64,000 nucleotides of DNA from Isoetes taiwanensis (taxonomy: Eukaryota; Streptophyta; Lycopodiopsida; Isoetales; Isoetaceae). The stretch lies in assembly GCA_021234155.1 (NCBI GenBank), contig JAJEKV010000066.1:558001-622000 (forward strand). The letters run 5' to 3'. The position numbers were made by a program, and so were the translations under genes. This document shows positions 22,981-37,558 of the stretch, in pieces. The notes under the pieces were generated by a model. That model saw only the letters and a program-made list of their open reading frames with translations, was not told the DNA's origin and ran no database searches. Positions within the stretch are counted from its first letter, which is position 1. Every line of letters starts with the position of its first letter.

Positions 22981-23153
22981 GCTGGAGACATGTCTACTAT
23001 AGGTGCCGACAGTTGTGGCCTCCTTACGTGCTTATTTTGCATCTTCACAAGAAAAATGTTAAAAATCAAAGCGAGCATTTAGTCTTCTTCTTGCAAATTC
23101 TCAAATGAGACAGGTTCCTCCACCGGATCTAATTGACAAGGTTTGTTTTGGAA
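22981..23153 (+). repeat. direct repeat, first copy
   Basis: Starts GCTGGAGACATGTCTACTAT and ends at a GACAAGGTTTGTT segment. It matches 23314-23566 closely, but the second copy has about 80 extra bases (about 23361-23440). Both contain ACCGGATCTAATTGACAAGG. The sequence may be a duplicated exon-intron piece; no protein was recognised. Confidence 0.8.
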
Positions 23154-23313
23154 ACATAACTCACTGCTATTCTTCTAAGCAAAATCTTTAAATTTGGGAT
23201 CATATCAGTTCAAAACATCATTCCTGTGCATGATGTCTTGGCAGATCATGCTGCTCTACATTTTTCCAGGGTAATTCTTAAATCTGTACAATGGAATCGT
23301 TACATGTTACTCA

Positions 23314-23566
23314 GCTGGAGACATGTCTACTATAGGTGCCGGTAGCTGTGGCCTCCTTGCAAAGTGTTGGCGAGCTTAGGAAGCCCCTGCATATTTACTG
23401 GAATGGCATTATTTGCCATTATTTTGCAATTTGACGTGCTTATTTTCCATCTTCAGAAGAAAAATGTTAAAAATCAAAGCGAGCATTTAGTCTTCTTCTT
23501 GCAAATTCTCAAATGAGGCAGGTTCCTCCACCGGATCTAATTGACAAGGTTTGTTCTGGAAAATAG
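23314..23566 (+). repeat. direct repeat, second copy
   Basis: Partner of 22981-23153, longer by an internal segment of about 80 bp containing TGGCATTATTTGCCATTATT. Confidence 0.8.
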
Positions 23567-24012
23567 ACATACAAGCACATGTTTTGTATTTCACAACTGA
23601 GTAGTCTAATAATATGAAAAAATGCAGATAAGTTACCATGTAGGCCTGCTCAAACTAAAGGTGGCTTCTAGATCTACATGCAAAGTGCTGCGTAACTTTG
23701 AATTGATTCAGTCCTAATTGATCCAAAGTCTTTATTTACGCCCATGCCATGTCTATTCTCGTCAATTAAAGGATTTGAAGGAAGTCTTCTGCATTTATTG
23801 ATTGATAATTGTGGCTCTATCAATGGCTGTGGCTCGATAGGGGCAATTAGGTTGCATCCCCATTAGACTGTGAATTTGGTGCCTCACTTTGCCACGTGCA
23901 ATCTCGGACAGAAAAAAAACACCTTTTCCAGTGATTTCCTTTGGCTGTGCCAGATTATCACGGACAAAGTCCCAGGGTAAAGGGACTGCTGTTCTTCAAA
24001 CAGGTTAGATTG

Positions 24013-24150
24013 TTACAATGAGGACATTATTGTGGTACCTGGGCTTCTGGTCAATGTTCTTAGTGTTTCAGAATTTGACAGAAAAAAGGGGTATTCAGTG
24101 CTTTTTGCTGACAGTAAGATGTATATTATGCATAAAAATCCTTTGAATAT
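24013..24150 (+). pseudogene. copia protease-to-integrase scrap
   Basis: The plus-strand frame reads IIVVPGLLVNVLSVSEFDRK then KGYSVLFADSKMYIM. It matches the segment after the copia protease (V-P-G-L-x-x-N-L-L-S-V, then a G-Y-x-V-x-F block). No other part of an element is recognised around it. Confidence 0.6.
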
Positions 24151-24439
24151 GTTGAATTGCAAACCTTGGGACCAATAGCTCGAGGCGATCTTATTGCTGA
24201 AGGTCTCTATTATCTCAATGGTAAAGCGAATTCCCTTGCTACAGAATCTTCTTTGATGACAGCAGTTCCTATGTACTTTTCTTAAGGCTACAATTTCTGA
24301 TGATTTTTATGCTGTTATCCCATTAGATTGTAACTGCTTATACCATTTCTGCACACTGGTTCCTTTTATTGTAGCATTGATATGACATTTATCGCTTTTG
24401 GCAGCACTTTGATTTGACCATGAAAGACTCCTGGTTTCA

Positions 24440-25190
24440 GGTATTGCAAGCCATTTCTGCAGCGGCAGAAAGTTTTAGATTGGACAAAAATGTTTCATCT
24501 CCTAACGTCACCACCAACGTCACCTCCATAAACATTACAGCATACCAGGTATTATTACTTTCCTAGCTAAAGTACATTATGTGAAACCTATTTAGATTTT
24601 TCATTACTTTGCCTTCAGTAACTACTCCAGTAATATAGAGTTTGACGATCAGCCAAACCTAAATTTCAGAGGTAATATCACACACTCATTTTTTTCCTGC
24701 CGAGGCAATGATTAATTGGAGCCTCCTTTTTCTAGATGAAGGGCGAGACTCTGGCCCAGATAGATACAACATCCAATACCAACAATGAAGATTGGGTGGA
24801 GATTGATGAAGAGAAAGCTGATGTAGCTGGTAAAGTAGCTGGTAAAGAATGGAGGTTTTGACCCAGATAGATGTGACATCCAAGGTCAACAATGACGATA
24901 GCCATGAACTGATTGATGATCTAGATGGGCAGAAAACAGATCTAGCTGGTATATATTTCAATTTTCACATTTTTTATGTTTGCCATGAAAGTGGTTAATT
25001 TGGGTTTCTCATTTTGTAGGGGAAGCGAACACAACTAAAAGTAAGATTCTGGCTCAGGCAGATGGAATATCCAAGCCAGTCAATGCAAATGGGAGGGAGC
25101 AAATACAAGGTATAGACAGCAAGGAAGCAAATATGGCCAGTAAAATTGATTCTCAATGTTTTTCCATGTTTAGGCCTGCATTCATGTATA
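24440..25190 (+). pseudogene. exon-like series with a thrice-repeated module
   Basis: Plus-strand exon-like pieces show GT-AG borders: 24442-24549 (VLQAISAAAESFRLDKNVSS onward, between TTTCAG and GTATTA), about 24735-24953 and about 25020-25190. The last two hold three related modules: ETLAQIDTTSNTNNEDWVEI, VLTQIDVTSKVNNDDSHELI and KILAQADGISKPVNANGREQ. Each is followed by an acidic stretch and an A-G or A-S-K end. The modules are about 32 residues and probably arose by exon duplication. Frames are broken between them (a stop follows the first). I do not recognise the protein. It is on the strand opposite to the nearby L1 fragment. Confidence 0.4.
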
Positions 25191-25259
25191 TCTGTTCTTA
25201 TGTTCATATATTCCAGGCATCGTGGGAGCAACAAAGACAATGGAGACATCATATCTAAG

Positions 25260-27185
25260 CCTTCTAGGAGGGTAATTTAATGGTTCTATCAAATGGGATT
25301 TTCTGTCTAATCAAGATGTACACTAAATGTGGCACTTCCTTATAACAAGTCTCTTTTTAAGAATATGTTCTAGTTGTTTTTTTCCTTTTAAATGACATTG
25401 TTGTTTCCCATCATTACAAGTGTAATTTCCATTACAACTTGTGTTTCCGGTAAATTCCATTGGCAAAGCTTTGACGTAATTATTTAGGCTTTAATGATTC
25501 TATTGTAAGCTTGAACCTCAATATGAGGATTGGGGATTTGTTTTTACATAGTTAGTAGAAGGTATAATTTGAACAACAAAAGAAAAACAAGAAGTTGGCA
25601 ATTTGTGATTGTCTTTCGTCACATGCATTGGAGATTTTCACTAATGCTCCACTCTAGAGTCCTAACATGTGGTTACCACTCTTGGGAATGTTGTTTAGAA
25701 TTTAGCAATAACGCCTATATTTTTGTAAATGTTCAACAATCTGCAAGAATTTCAATGTTGCAGTTGATGCTTTTTTAAAGCAAAAACAACGTACGCAAAT
25801 TTTAATATAATGACATTGTTAAAGATTTTAACAATTCTAAACCGCATAATAGGTTGCCAAACTTGCTAGGGTTTGGGTTCCATGAGGTTTACTGGAATTT
25901 ATAGGTCACCAATCTTGCTAGGCTTTGGATTCCACAAAGTTTAATGCCAAATTCAAAATAAAATATATAGAGGAATATTATTTGATGAATGCCTATTGTA
26001 GATGGAAACGCAAATGTGTTGTGCTGCAAAGTAGCAAAGTAAGTTGAATACCGAGCGGATAAGACTGTGATCATCCATGTGCCATTTGCTAGCATCTATC
26101 TGTTCTTTTTAATGAACAATACCCTTCATTATGTATTTTTTAACATCTTCTCTAGGAGCAATACCATCATCTTCTCTTGGAGCAATAATAACACCCAAGA
26201 TAACGTATCACAAAATGTCAGTTTCTTATTAATTTTCTCTATTATTGCAAGCTGGGGCACTTGGTGGTAACAATATCAAGACTACTATTCCTTGAAACAA
26301 AACAATGTCATCATGGGCTTTTTACGTCGACAACACTTGTGATGATCCGAAAGGAATAAATAAATGACTACAAAGAAGTCACTGGAATGGTGCATGATCT
26401 AGTGCCATAGTCCAACACATATGAAACAAAATTGGTGCTTCGAATAACACTCTTTTGCCAAGTTTGGTTATTCACCTATGAATTCTTCTAATTTAATTCT
26501 TGGCACCATACTTCTATACTTTGCACGTGCTTATCTTTTATTCCTTACCTCTTTCTTTGCAGAACAAGGCATCAATATATGAACATGAATGTGGTAATAT
26601 GCCTGGATTTTCAATTCTTTATCGTGATCCAAATAGCGTGATTATCTATTTAGTGCAAGCATATGGTTGAACAGTTGGCCTGTAATTTGTTTTGTGCTTC
26701 GCACAACCCCATGGACCTTTCATTTCCTGACTAATAATGAGGCTAATTAAAACATAGAGGACTTTCAGAGTGAGGCTTAAAAGTTAAGAAAAAAGGATGG
26801 CAAGCATTAAAATTTCAGAGACAACTAAAGTTGGATAGCTGTGTCAGATTTATAAGCATGTCCTTAAACCATGCAAAAGGAAGCGTGAAACAAAAAAATC
26901 TAGGAATACTCTTGGCCGACAGGTTTTTTGACCAATTGTGGCATCAAATTTGTACTTTTTTTATATTGTTACGATTGCTATGCATAGGTAGATTGGGAGC
27001 CAACACTCAATACTTTGTGATTTACGTATTAGGAGACCATAATGGAGCTCACTTGAATTTAACTTGAACTAACAAAACTTTTATCGCTTCTTCTAACTAC
27101 ATTCTTGGCACTCAACGTAAGATACTAAGCTTGGATTTTAGTCCTAGATGTTCATAAACCATAACAGATAAACCCATTGATAGTA
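25260..27185. other. no recognised gene
   Basis: 1.9 kb of AT-rich sequence with short, unremarkable frames. A related 50-bp passage occurs at 25855-25905 and 25902-25945 (TTGCTAGG then GGATTCCA or GGGTTCCA). Possibly introns or flank of the preceding fragment. Confidence 0.4.
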
Positions 27186-27189
27186 CAAA

Positions 27190-28862
27190 AACTTGTATAT
27201 ATATACAATTATTTTATGGGTCCTATGGGGGGGTGAGTGTGGGTAGAGATTAATCCGATCCGTCTAATTTTTGAGGTGGCGCTTAAATGGCCCTTGGATT
27301 TGATGGGGGGCATGCATGGGCCATGCATGGGGCATGCACCCCATCCATGGACCGTCGATCGGGCACGTGTGAAATCTTGGCCCTTGATTTTTTAAAGGGA
27401 AGGTGCAAGGAAGGTGTCTTAAAAGGTGCTTTTTGGTGCAGTCAATCTTAACCGTTGGATCAAATGGGGGAGGAGAAATCCCAACCATTAACTTTTTTAT
27501 TAAATTGCAATTTCTTTATTAAAAAAGGTGAGGTGGCACCCTTATTTAATAAAAAGGTAATGAGGTGGCACCAACATTAATGGGTGGACTTTCTAGGAAG
27601 TTTCTTTTTATAATCGGCTTCAAAGGCCCGATAACTTGCAGAGAGGGGTCGGATGAAGGTGGGGCCCACACTATTGGATTCCTCTCAACGAGAACTTTCC
27701 AATGAGTGGTACTTTGGCATCGCTCCGTCAGTAGCTTGGAGCTAATGTGATCCGAATACTAAGTTTCTTTTTGGAAACTTAGAATTTTACAGAATCTATG
27801 GGAATTTAAGAGACTCTAGGGGAATCTCCATAGGATTTTGGAGAATTTAAATGAACCTCAAGAGAATCTTTGGGAATCTATGATGGGAGAATCTACATAG
27901 AAACATGGGGAATCTAGATGATTTTGAGATGATCTTTAGGAGGCTAGGGGAACCCCAACAAAATTAGGGGAATTTATGGGAATCTCAAGGAAATCATAGA
28001 GAATCTAGTAGAATCAAGTGCATCTTCATAAAATCTTTGAGAACTGCGGTAAATCAGAGAATCTAATGGAATCTACATAGAATCTAAGGGAATCTACGAG
28101 AATCTAAGAAAATTTAGGAGAATCCACATAGAATTTTGGAGACTCTAGAGGTTTCTTGTGATAAGTTCAAAAATTTAGAGGAATCTTTATAGAATCTTAA
28201 GAATTTAGGGGAAGCTTTGTGGAATCTTAGGAATCTTTCATTATTAAGTGTGTTTAGTAGGGGAATCTTGATAGAATCTAAGGGAATCCAATGTAATCTA
28301 TATAGAATCTTGGAAAATTTGGGATAATCTTTGAGAATCTAGGAGAATCTTAAGAGAACCTTAAGTAATCTATGGGATTAAGAGTATTTAAGGAATCTTC
28401 CTTAAATCTTTGAGAATCTAAGATACTTTTCCCTGAATCTTCAAGAATCTAAGTTTAATCTTTATAGAATCTTCATTGAATGGCTCGTAATCTAGCGTAA
28501 TCTAAGTGCATCTTCATAAAATCTTCGAGAATCTAGGGGAATCTTGATGGAATCTTCAAGAATCTAGGGGAATCTCTATAGAATCTACATAGAATTCTGG
28601 AAAATTTAGAGGATCCTTGTGATAACGTTTGAGATCTTGAGGAATCTTTGTAGAATCCTAAGAATCTAAGGGAATCTTTTACACTAAGTGTATTTTCTAG
28701 GGGAATCTTGATAGAGCCTAAAGGAATCTAAGAGAATCTATATAGAATCTTGAGAAATCTAGAGAAAATCTTTGAGAATCTAGGGGAATCTTAAGAGAAT
28801 CTTAAGTTTGGACTCAGAATTTGTGTACTCCCTTATAGTACACTCACTTGTATATATATATA
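27190..28862 (-). mobile_element. (TA)n-delimited repeat element, copy C
   Basis: A full-length reverse copy: TA tract, tail, hairpin at 27672-27704, GATTCT array in reverse from about 27780 to 28800, and head (TTGTGTACTCCCTTATAGTA then CACTCACTTG) against the right TA tract. Left of it, at 27180-27200, a head remnant (AGTACAAAAACTTGTATATA) abuts the same TA tract. It is the best full-length representative in this window. Confidence 0.7.
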
Positions 28863-30305
28863 TATATATATATATACAAGTGGTTCTACTATGAGGGACT
28901 GCACAAATTCGACCAGAAACCAATGCAAAGTCATTCAATGAAGATTCTATAAGCATTCCCCTAGATTCTTTATGTTTCTATGAAGATTTTCCTAGATTCT
29001 CAAAGATTTTATGAAGATTCCCTTAGGTCTCCTATGTTCACAAAGATTCTTTTTAGATTCTCCTAGATTTCCAAATATTATGCCAAAATTCCTCAAGATT
29101 CTATGTAGATTCTCCAAGATTTTATGAAGATTCCTCTAAATTTCCTTATATTTCCCTAGATTCAGAGAAGTTCTCTTGATATTCTCATAGACTCCCCAAG
29201 ATTTTCGAAGATTCTCCAAGATTCCCTCTAGATTCCCCAAGATTTTATGTAGTTCTATTGAATTCTCCAAGATTTGATGAAGATTCTCCTAGATTCCTTT
29301 AGATTATAGGAAATTCTCCATGATTCTATCATGATTTCACTAGATTCTCAAAGCTTTTAGAAAGATTCCCTTAGATTCCCTTAATTTCTCAAAGATTCTC
29401 TCGTGATTCCCATAGATTCCCTTCGATTTTCCAAAGATTCTCTTGAGATTCCCTTCGATTCTCAAAGATTCTCTTAAGATTCCCATAGATTCTATAAAGA
29501 TTCCTCTAGATTCTCCAAGATTGCATCAAGATTCCTCTAGATTCTCCACGTATTTAAGAAGATTCCTTTAGATTCCCTCAGATTCCTATGGATTCCCTTT
29601 AGATTCTCTAAGATTCTCTTGGAATTCCTCTAGATTCTCTAAGATCTCTGATGATTCCCTGCATTCCTATAAATTACCATGAATTAGTAAAATTCTAAGA
29701 TTCCAAAAGATTCTTAGTGTTCGATCACGTTTGGTTTAAATCATGATTTAAATAGTGCCAAAGCACCACTCATTGGAAAGCTCTCGACGAGAGGAATCCA
29801 ATGGCGTGGGTCCCACCTTTATCCGACCCCTCTACCGCAAGCTACGTGCCTTTGAAGGCGATTAAACAAAAGGAAGCTTCCTAGAAAGTCTAATCATAAA
29901 TGTTTTGCCACCTCATTACCTTTTTATTAATGAGGGTGCCACCTCACCTCTTTTAAATAAAAAAAAATCAATTTAATATTAAAAAGTTAATGGCTAGGAT
30001 TTATGCTCACTTTTTATCCAACGGCTAAGATCTGCTACACCAAATCTACTTTAAGGGACCTTCCTTGCACCTTCCTTACAAAAAATCAAGGGCTAGGATT
30101 TATCCTCCCCTTTCGATCCAACGGTCCTGAGATGTGGTGCATGCCCCCATGCATGACCCATGCATGCCTCCATGCATGCCCATAAGGAATGGATGGCCCT
30201 GATGCTGCCACTTCACCTGCCCCACTTTAAATGGACGGCATCCGGGCATGTAAGAATCAAACACATTATATACCAAAGTTTATGATATACCTTTATATAT
30301 ATATA
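28863..30305 (+). mobile_element. (TA)n-delimited repeat element, copy D
   Basis: A forward copy, head-to-head with C across a TA tract. The head is CAAGTGGTTCTACTATGAGG, then the GATTCT array to about 29705, then the hairpin at 29771-29803 with a perfect inner palindrome. The tail is a divergent subtype ending near GATATACCTTTATATATATA instead of the CCCCCCATAGG end. The region after the array and the hairpin are conserved despite array divergence. Confidence 0.65.
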
Positions 30306-31470
30306 TATATATACAAGTGATTGTACTATGAGGGAGTGTACAAATTTTGAGCCATCCAGTGAAGATTCTATCTCTTAGATTCTTCAAGGCTTAGAAAAAA
30401 TCTCCCTAGCTTCTCAAAGATTTCACGAAGATTCCCTTTGATTCCTCTACATTCTCTTGAGATTCTCATAGATTCTTTAAGATTCTCTTGAGGTTCCCCT
30501 AGATTCTCAAAGATTAACCCAAATTTCCTCTAGATTCTCCAAGATTCTATGTAGATTCTCCTAAATTCCCATAGACTCTATGGAGATTCCCAAAAACACA
30601 TCTAATGTGAAAGATTTCCCCCAAGATTCCACAAAGATTCTTCTAGATTCTTTATATTCTACAACGATTCCTCTAGATTCTCTAAGATTATATATAGTTT
30701 TTATGTAGATTCCCTTAGATTCTTTTAGATATTATGTATATTCCCCTAGATTCCATTAGATCTAGGTACATTCCCCTAGGTTCTCCAAGATTCCATTAAA
30801 GATTCTCTTAGATTCCCAAAGATTCTCTAAAGATTCATATGAACTCCCCAAGATTCTATAGATTCTATGTAGATTTTCATAGACTCTCTAAGAATACGAT
30901 CAAGTTAGCTCCAACCTAACGGACGATGCCAAAGCACCACTCATTGGAAAGTTCTTTGAGAGGAATCCAATGGTGTAGGTCCCACCTTCATCCCGAACCC
31001 CTCTATTGCAATTTTTCGCCCTTGAAGGCGATTATAAAAAAGAAGCTTCCTAGAAAGTCTATTCATTAATGATAGTGTCACCTCATTAACTTTTAAATTA
31101 AATAAGGATGCCACCTCACCTCTTTTAATAAAAAAATTGTAATTTAATAAAAAATTTAATGGTTAAGATTTCTCCTCCCCCTTTTGAACCAATGGTTAAG
31201 ATTGATCGCACCAAAAACACATTTTAAGGGACCTTCCTTGCACCTTCCCCTTAAAAAATCAAGGCCAAGATTTTCAGCAGTTCCATCCATCGATCCAGGG
31301 GATGGGGTGCATGCCCCATGCATGCCCCATGCATGCCCCCATCAAATCCAAAGGCCGTTGTCGTGCCACCTCAAAAAATGGACGGCCGAGATGAATCTCT
31401 ACATAATCTCTACATAGCTTTAACCCCCCATAGGACCCATAAAGTAATTGTATATATATAATAGATATAT
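30306..31470 (+). mobile_element. (TA)n-delimited repeat element, copy E
   Basis: A forward copy, tail-to-head after D. The head is CAAGTGATTGTACTATGAGG, followed by a shorter GATTCT array (about 0.5 kb), hairpin 30942-30972 with a shortened inner stem, and a tail of the A/B/C subtype ending CCCCCCATAGGACCCATAAA. Confidence 0.65.
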
Positions 31471-32965
31471 ATCTTATCTTAATATGTATATAGAAACTCA
31501 TGGGGGTAGTTACAAAATGGCATATCGGATATAAAGTTTTGATCTTGGCCCTTGGATAAAAAGTTGGTGAGGTGGCGTAGATTAAGCCCTTGGATTTTGA
31601 TGGGGGCATGCATGAGTCATGCATGGGGGCATGCACCCCATCTGCGAACCGTTGGATCAAAAGGGAAGGCGAAATCCTAGCCCTTGATTTCTATGGGGAA
31701 GGTGCAAGGAAGGTGCCAAAAAGTGAATTTGGTGTGGCAAATTTTAACCGTTAGATCAAAAGGTGAGCATAAATCCTAGCCATTAACTTTTTAATATTAA
31801 ATTAGTTTTTTTTTTAAAGGAGGTGAGGTGGCACCCTCATTAATAAAAAAAATGTAATGAGGTGGCAAAGCATTTATTAGTGCACATTCTAGGAAGCTTC
31901 CTTTTGTTTAATCGCCTTTAAAAGCACGTAGCTTGCGGTAGAGGGGTCGGATGAAGGTGGGGCCCATGCCATTGGATTCCTCTCGTCGAGAACTTTCCAA
32001 TGAGTGGTCCTTTGACACTATTTTGTCGCAGTTGGAGCCAACATGATCGAACATTAAGAATCTTTTTGGAATGTTGAGTTTCAAGGAATCTATGGTAAGT
32101 TGAGGGAATCTAGGAGAATCTTTATAGGATCTTAGGGAATCCAGAGGAATATCATGGGAATCTTAGAGAATCTATGGGAATCTCAGAGAATCTATGGGAA
32201 TCTCAAGAGTGCATCTTTGAGAATGTAAGAGAATCTAAGGGAATCCTAATGAAATCTTTGAGAACCTAGAGGAAACTTGATGGAATCTTGGGGAGTCTAG
32301 GGAATCTTCATAGAATCTATGGGAACTAGATGAATCTCAAGAGAATCTATAGGAATCTCAAGCGCTTCTTTGGGAATCTAAGGGAATCTTGATAAAATCT
32401 TTAAGAACCTAGAAGAATCTTAATGGAATCTTAGAGAATCTAGGAGAATCTTGATACAATCTTGGAGAATCTAGAGGAATCTTGGGTATTCTTTTGGAAT
32501 CTCAGGGAATCTTTAGAGAATCTTAGGGAGTCTCAAATGAATCTTTGGGAATCTATAAGAATCTAAAGGAATCTTCATAAACTCTTTAAGAATCAATGGG
32601 AATCTTAATGAAATATCGGAGAATCTAGGAGAATCTTGATAGAATCTTGGAGAATCTAGAAGAATCTTGGGATATTTTTTTGGAATCTAGGGGTATCTTT
32701 AGAGAATCTTTGGGAATCTTAATAAAATCTATGGGAATCTCCATAGAATCTTAAGAATCTAGGGGAATCTTTGTTGGAACATTAAGAATCTAAGAAAACC
32801 TTTGGAAATCTAAGAGAATCTCAAGAGAATCTTTGGGAATCTAGGGGAATCTTCCTAAAAGTTTTGAGAATCTAAGGGAATCTTGATAGAATTTTAGAGA
32901 ATCTTCATAGAATCTTCGGGCTTTATGCAGTCCCTCATATTACAAACACTTGTGTATATATCTTA
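31471..32965 (-). mobile_element. (TA)n-delimited repeat element, copy F
   Basis: A reverse copy, tail-to-tail with E. The tail end is a third subtype (GAAACTCATGGGGGTAGTTA). The hairpin is at 31970-32002, the array runs from about 32050 to 32915, and the head reads CAGTCCCTCATATTACAAAC then ACTTG. Confidence 0.65.
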
Positions 32966-35613
<2,648 letters not shown>

Positions 35614-36378
35614 ATGATCATATTCAAACAGCTCTATATACTGGTATGTTTCTATTTATATTTTACTTCTTTGAATATGTGGATAGAAAGAGACGATGAC
35701 TATGAGTTCTTAGAATTAGATGAGCAGACTATCCCTTCGGCTGAGGAAGGGGAAATCGATACTTTTTTGCAAAGCCTTCAAGAGCTAAGAATCAGTTCTG
35801 AACCGCCAATTAGTGATAGGTCTGAACGCCAAAAGATTGATCTGCATTTCACAAGCAATTTTCTGGCCCAAGGGCATTCATATCAACCTGATTGTGGTTG
35901 CGAAAAATGCCTCCTGCTTGAGGATTTCGCAAAGCAGCACCTTGATACTGATGAAAAGCAATATTTTGGCTTTGCTCATGCTTCTGATTTCTACAAATTA
36001 AATTTCGAAAGTGATTTTCTCTGTTACTCTTCTGATACAAGCATGCCTAGACCTAAAGGTTCTCCAAACAATGGAGCTACAAAGCCCGAACTAGTTTCAA
36101 TCCTCAAGAAAGTTGGTTTGCTGAATGATCATGGCAGGGCAGATGGAACTGCCACCAAAGATATTTCAAGAGCTACTCTCAATGAAATGATAAGCAGAGC
36201 TGGACTGGATGCTGAGGTTACTAAAGCAGTGGCAAAAAGAAAGAATGGAGGAATACAAAGGTATATCCCCAATAGAAATGCTGGTGACATTAATGCAGTG
36301 AATCTTACTGATTCTACTCCAAGCATACTCAATCAAGAGGATAACGAGGACACTGAAGACAACTCTGATTCTGATGGC
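35614..36378 (+). CDS. Penelope-like RT gene, exon 1 (N-terminal acidic region)
   Basis: The open frame from 35614 gives about 255 residues. The first 21 residues are hydrophobic and may be intronic, since a candidate acceptor lies near 35681 and the acidic protein starts after it (RDDDYEFLELDEQTI). It continues with a CGCEKC cysteine pair (about residue 94) and a positively charged segment with KPELVSILKKVGL and ATLNEMISRAGLDAEV that looks helical and SAP-like. It ends in an acidic Asp/Glu/Ser run. A GT donor at 36379 falls in phase 0 and matches the phase-0 acceptor at 37558, which supports splicing to exon 2 across a 1.18 kb intron. No function is recognised for this region alone; its role is inferred from the RT in exon 3. 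The true start is uncertain. Confidence 0.5.
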
Positions 36379-37558
36379 GTATAACCCAATCAGGTTTTGT
36401 TAGAAAAATGTTATAACTTTGCTTGCCTAAGCTTATAATGATGTTTTACTTCACCTCTTTTAATATTTTGTTGTTCCACATTACTATGTCTACTTTGTTT
36501 TTCTCACAAGCAAGATTTTTTCATTTGCTTGGGCAAAGGGCGAAAAGCCAAGATGCTCTACAGCTTACCTGACGTCCCTTACCTATTTACCTTTTTCAAG
36601 CTAACTTAGGTATTGTTTGGATGCAGGTAACCGGAGCTTCTTTTCCCAAAAAGCTTTTGATTTGGTCTACAATATTTTCTGCTATGCAGTTTTCAAAGAA
36701 ACAATCTGTCTAGTTTTCGTACTCTCTATTTTACTGTTTGTTATAATTTCTACAAGTGCAAATGGTAAGATCCTATCTCAAAACTGATCTGATTTTGCAC
36801 CTCTGCTCTTTTTTATAAAAAACAGTACATGATCAGTTCTGGATTATTATTACTATGTCTCCAGAATAGTCCTAAGTTATAGTGTTCCTGAAAAACAATA
36901 CTTATTGTAGTAGCCATAAAGGCCTTATATTTTTGAAAAATGAAGGATCTTTTTCTTCAGTTTGTGGTTGACAGCTGCATGTTCTTTTGATTTGATGATA
37001 TTTTTCCATTAAACATCTCTGGTTCTTTAAAATAACAAGGCTCATGTTTTGGATAATAGAGTAATGAAAAGCATGTAAAAAACAAATAAGGTTAATCAAC
37101 CTGATCAGGATATTCAGTCAGCATATGGGTACTTAAGTACAATCAGTAGCATATCTGATACTGCATTTGATTTGAGGCTTTTGCACAAATGTTTGATACA
37201 TCTCATACATCTTACATAATCATTATTGGAATTTAGACTGTAACTGTTCTGCATTTATCCCTGCTACGTCAAATACCTGATCTTCTACTGGCTGTATCCA
37301 ATAGTTCTCACAGGGTCCCCATGGCTGGACCATGGGCCTGATAAGCTTAGGTCTCTGGGAGGCTAAGCAAAACTGTCTTATATAATCTGTGACTTCAGGG
37401 AACTAGTTGTACTGGTTCTGGCCCTTGTGAGAATGTATCTAAATCAGCTTCGCATTTTTTGAATAGGAATAAATAAATCCACTTCTTTGAGTATATTTTA
37501 GATTGAACCTGGAGTTTAATACTATAAGTTTTTCACTACTAACTTCTATTACATGTAG

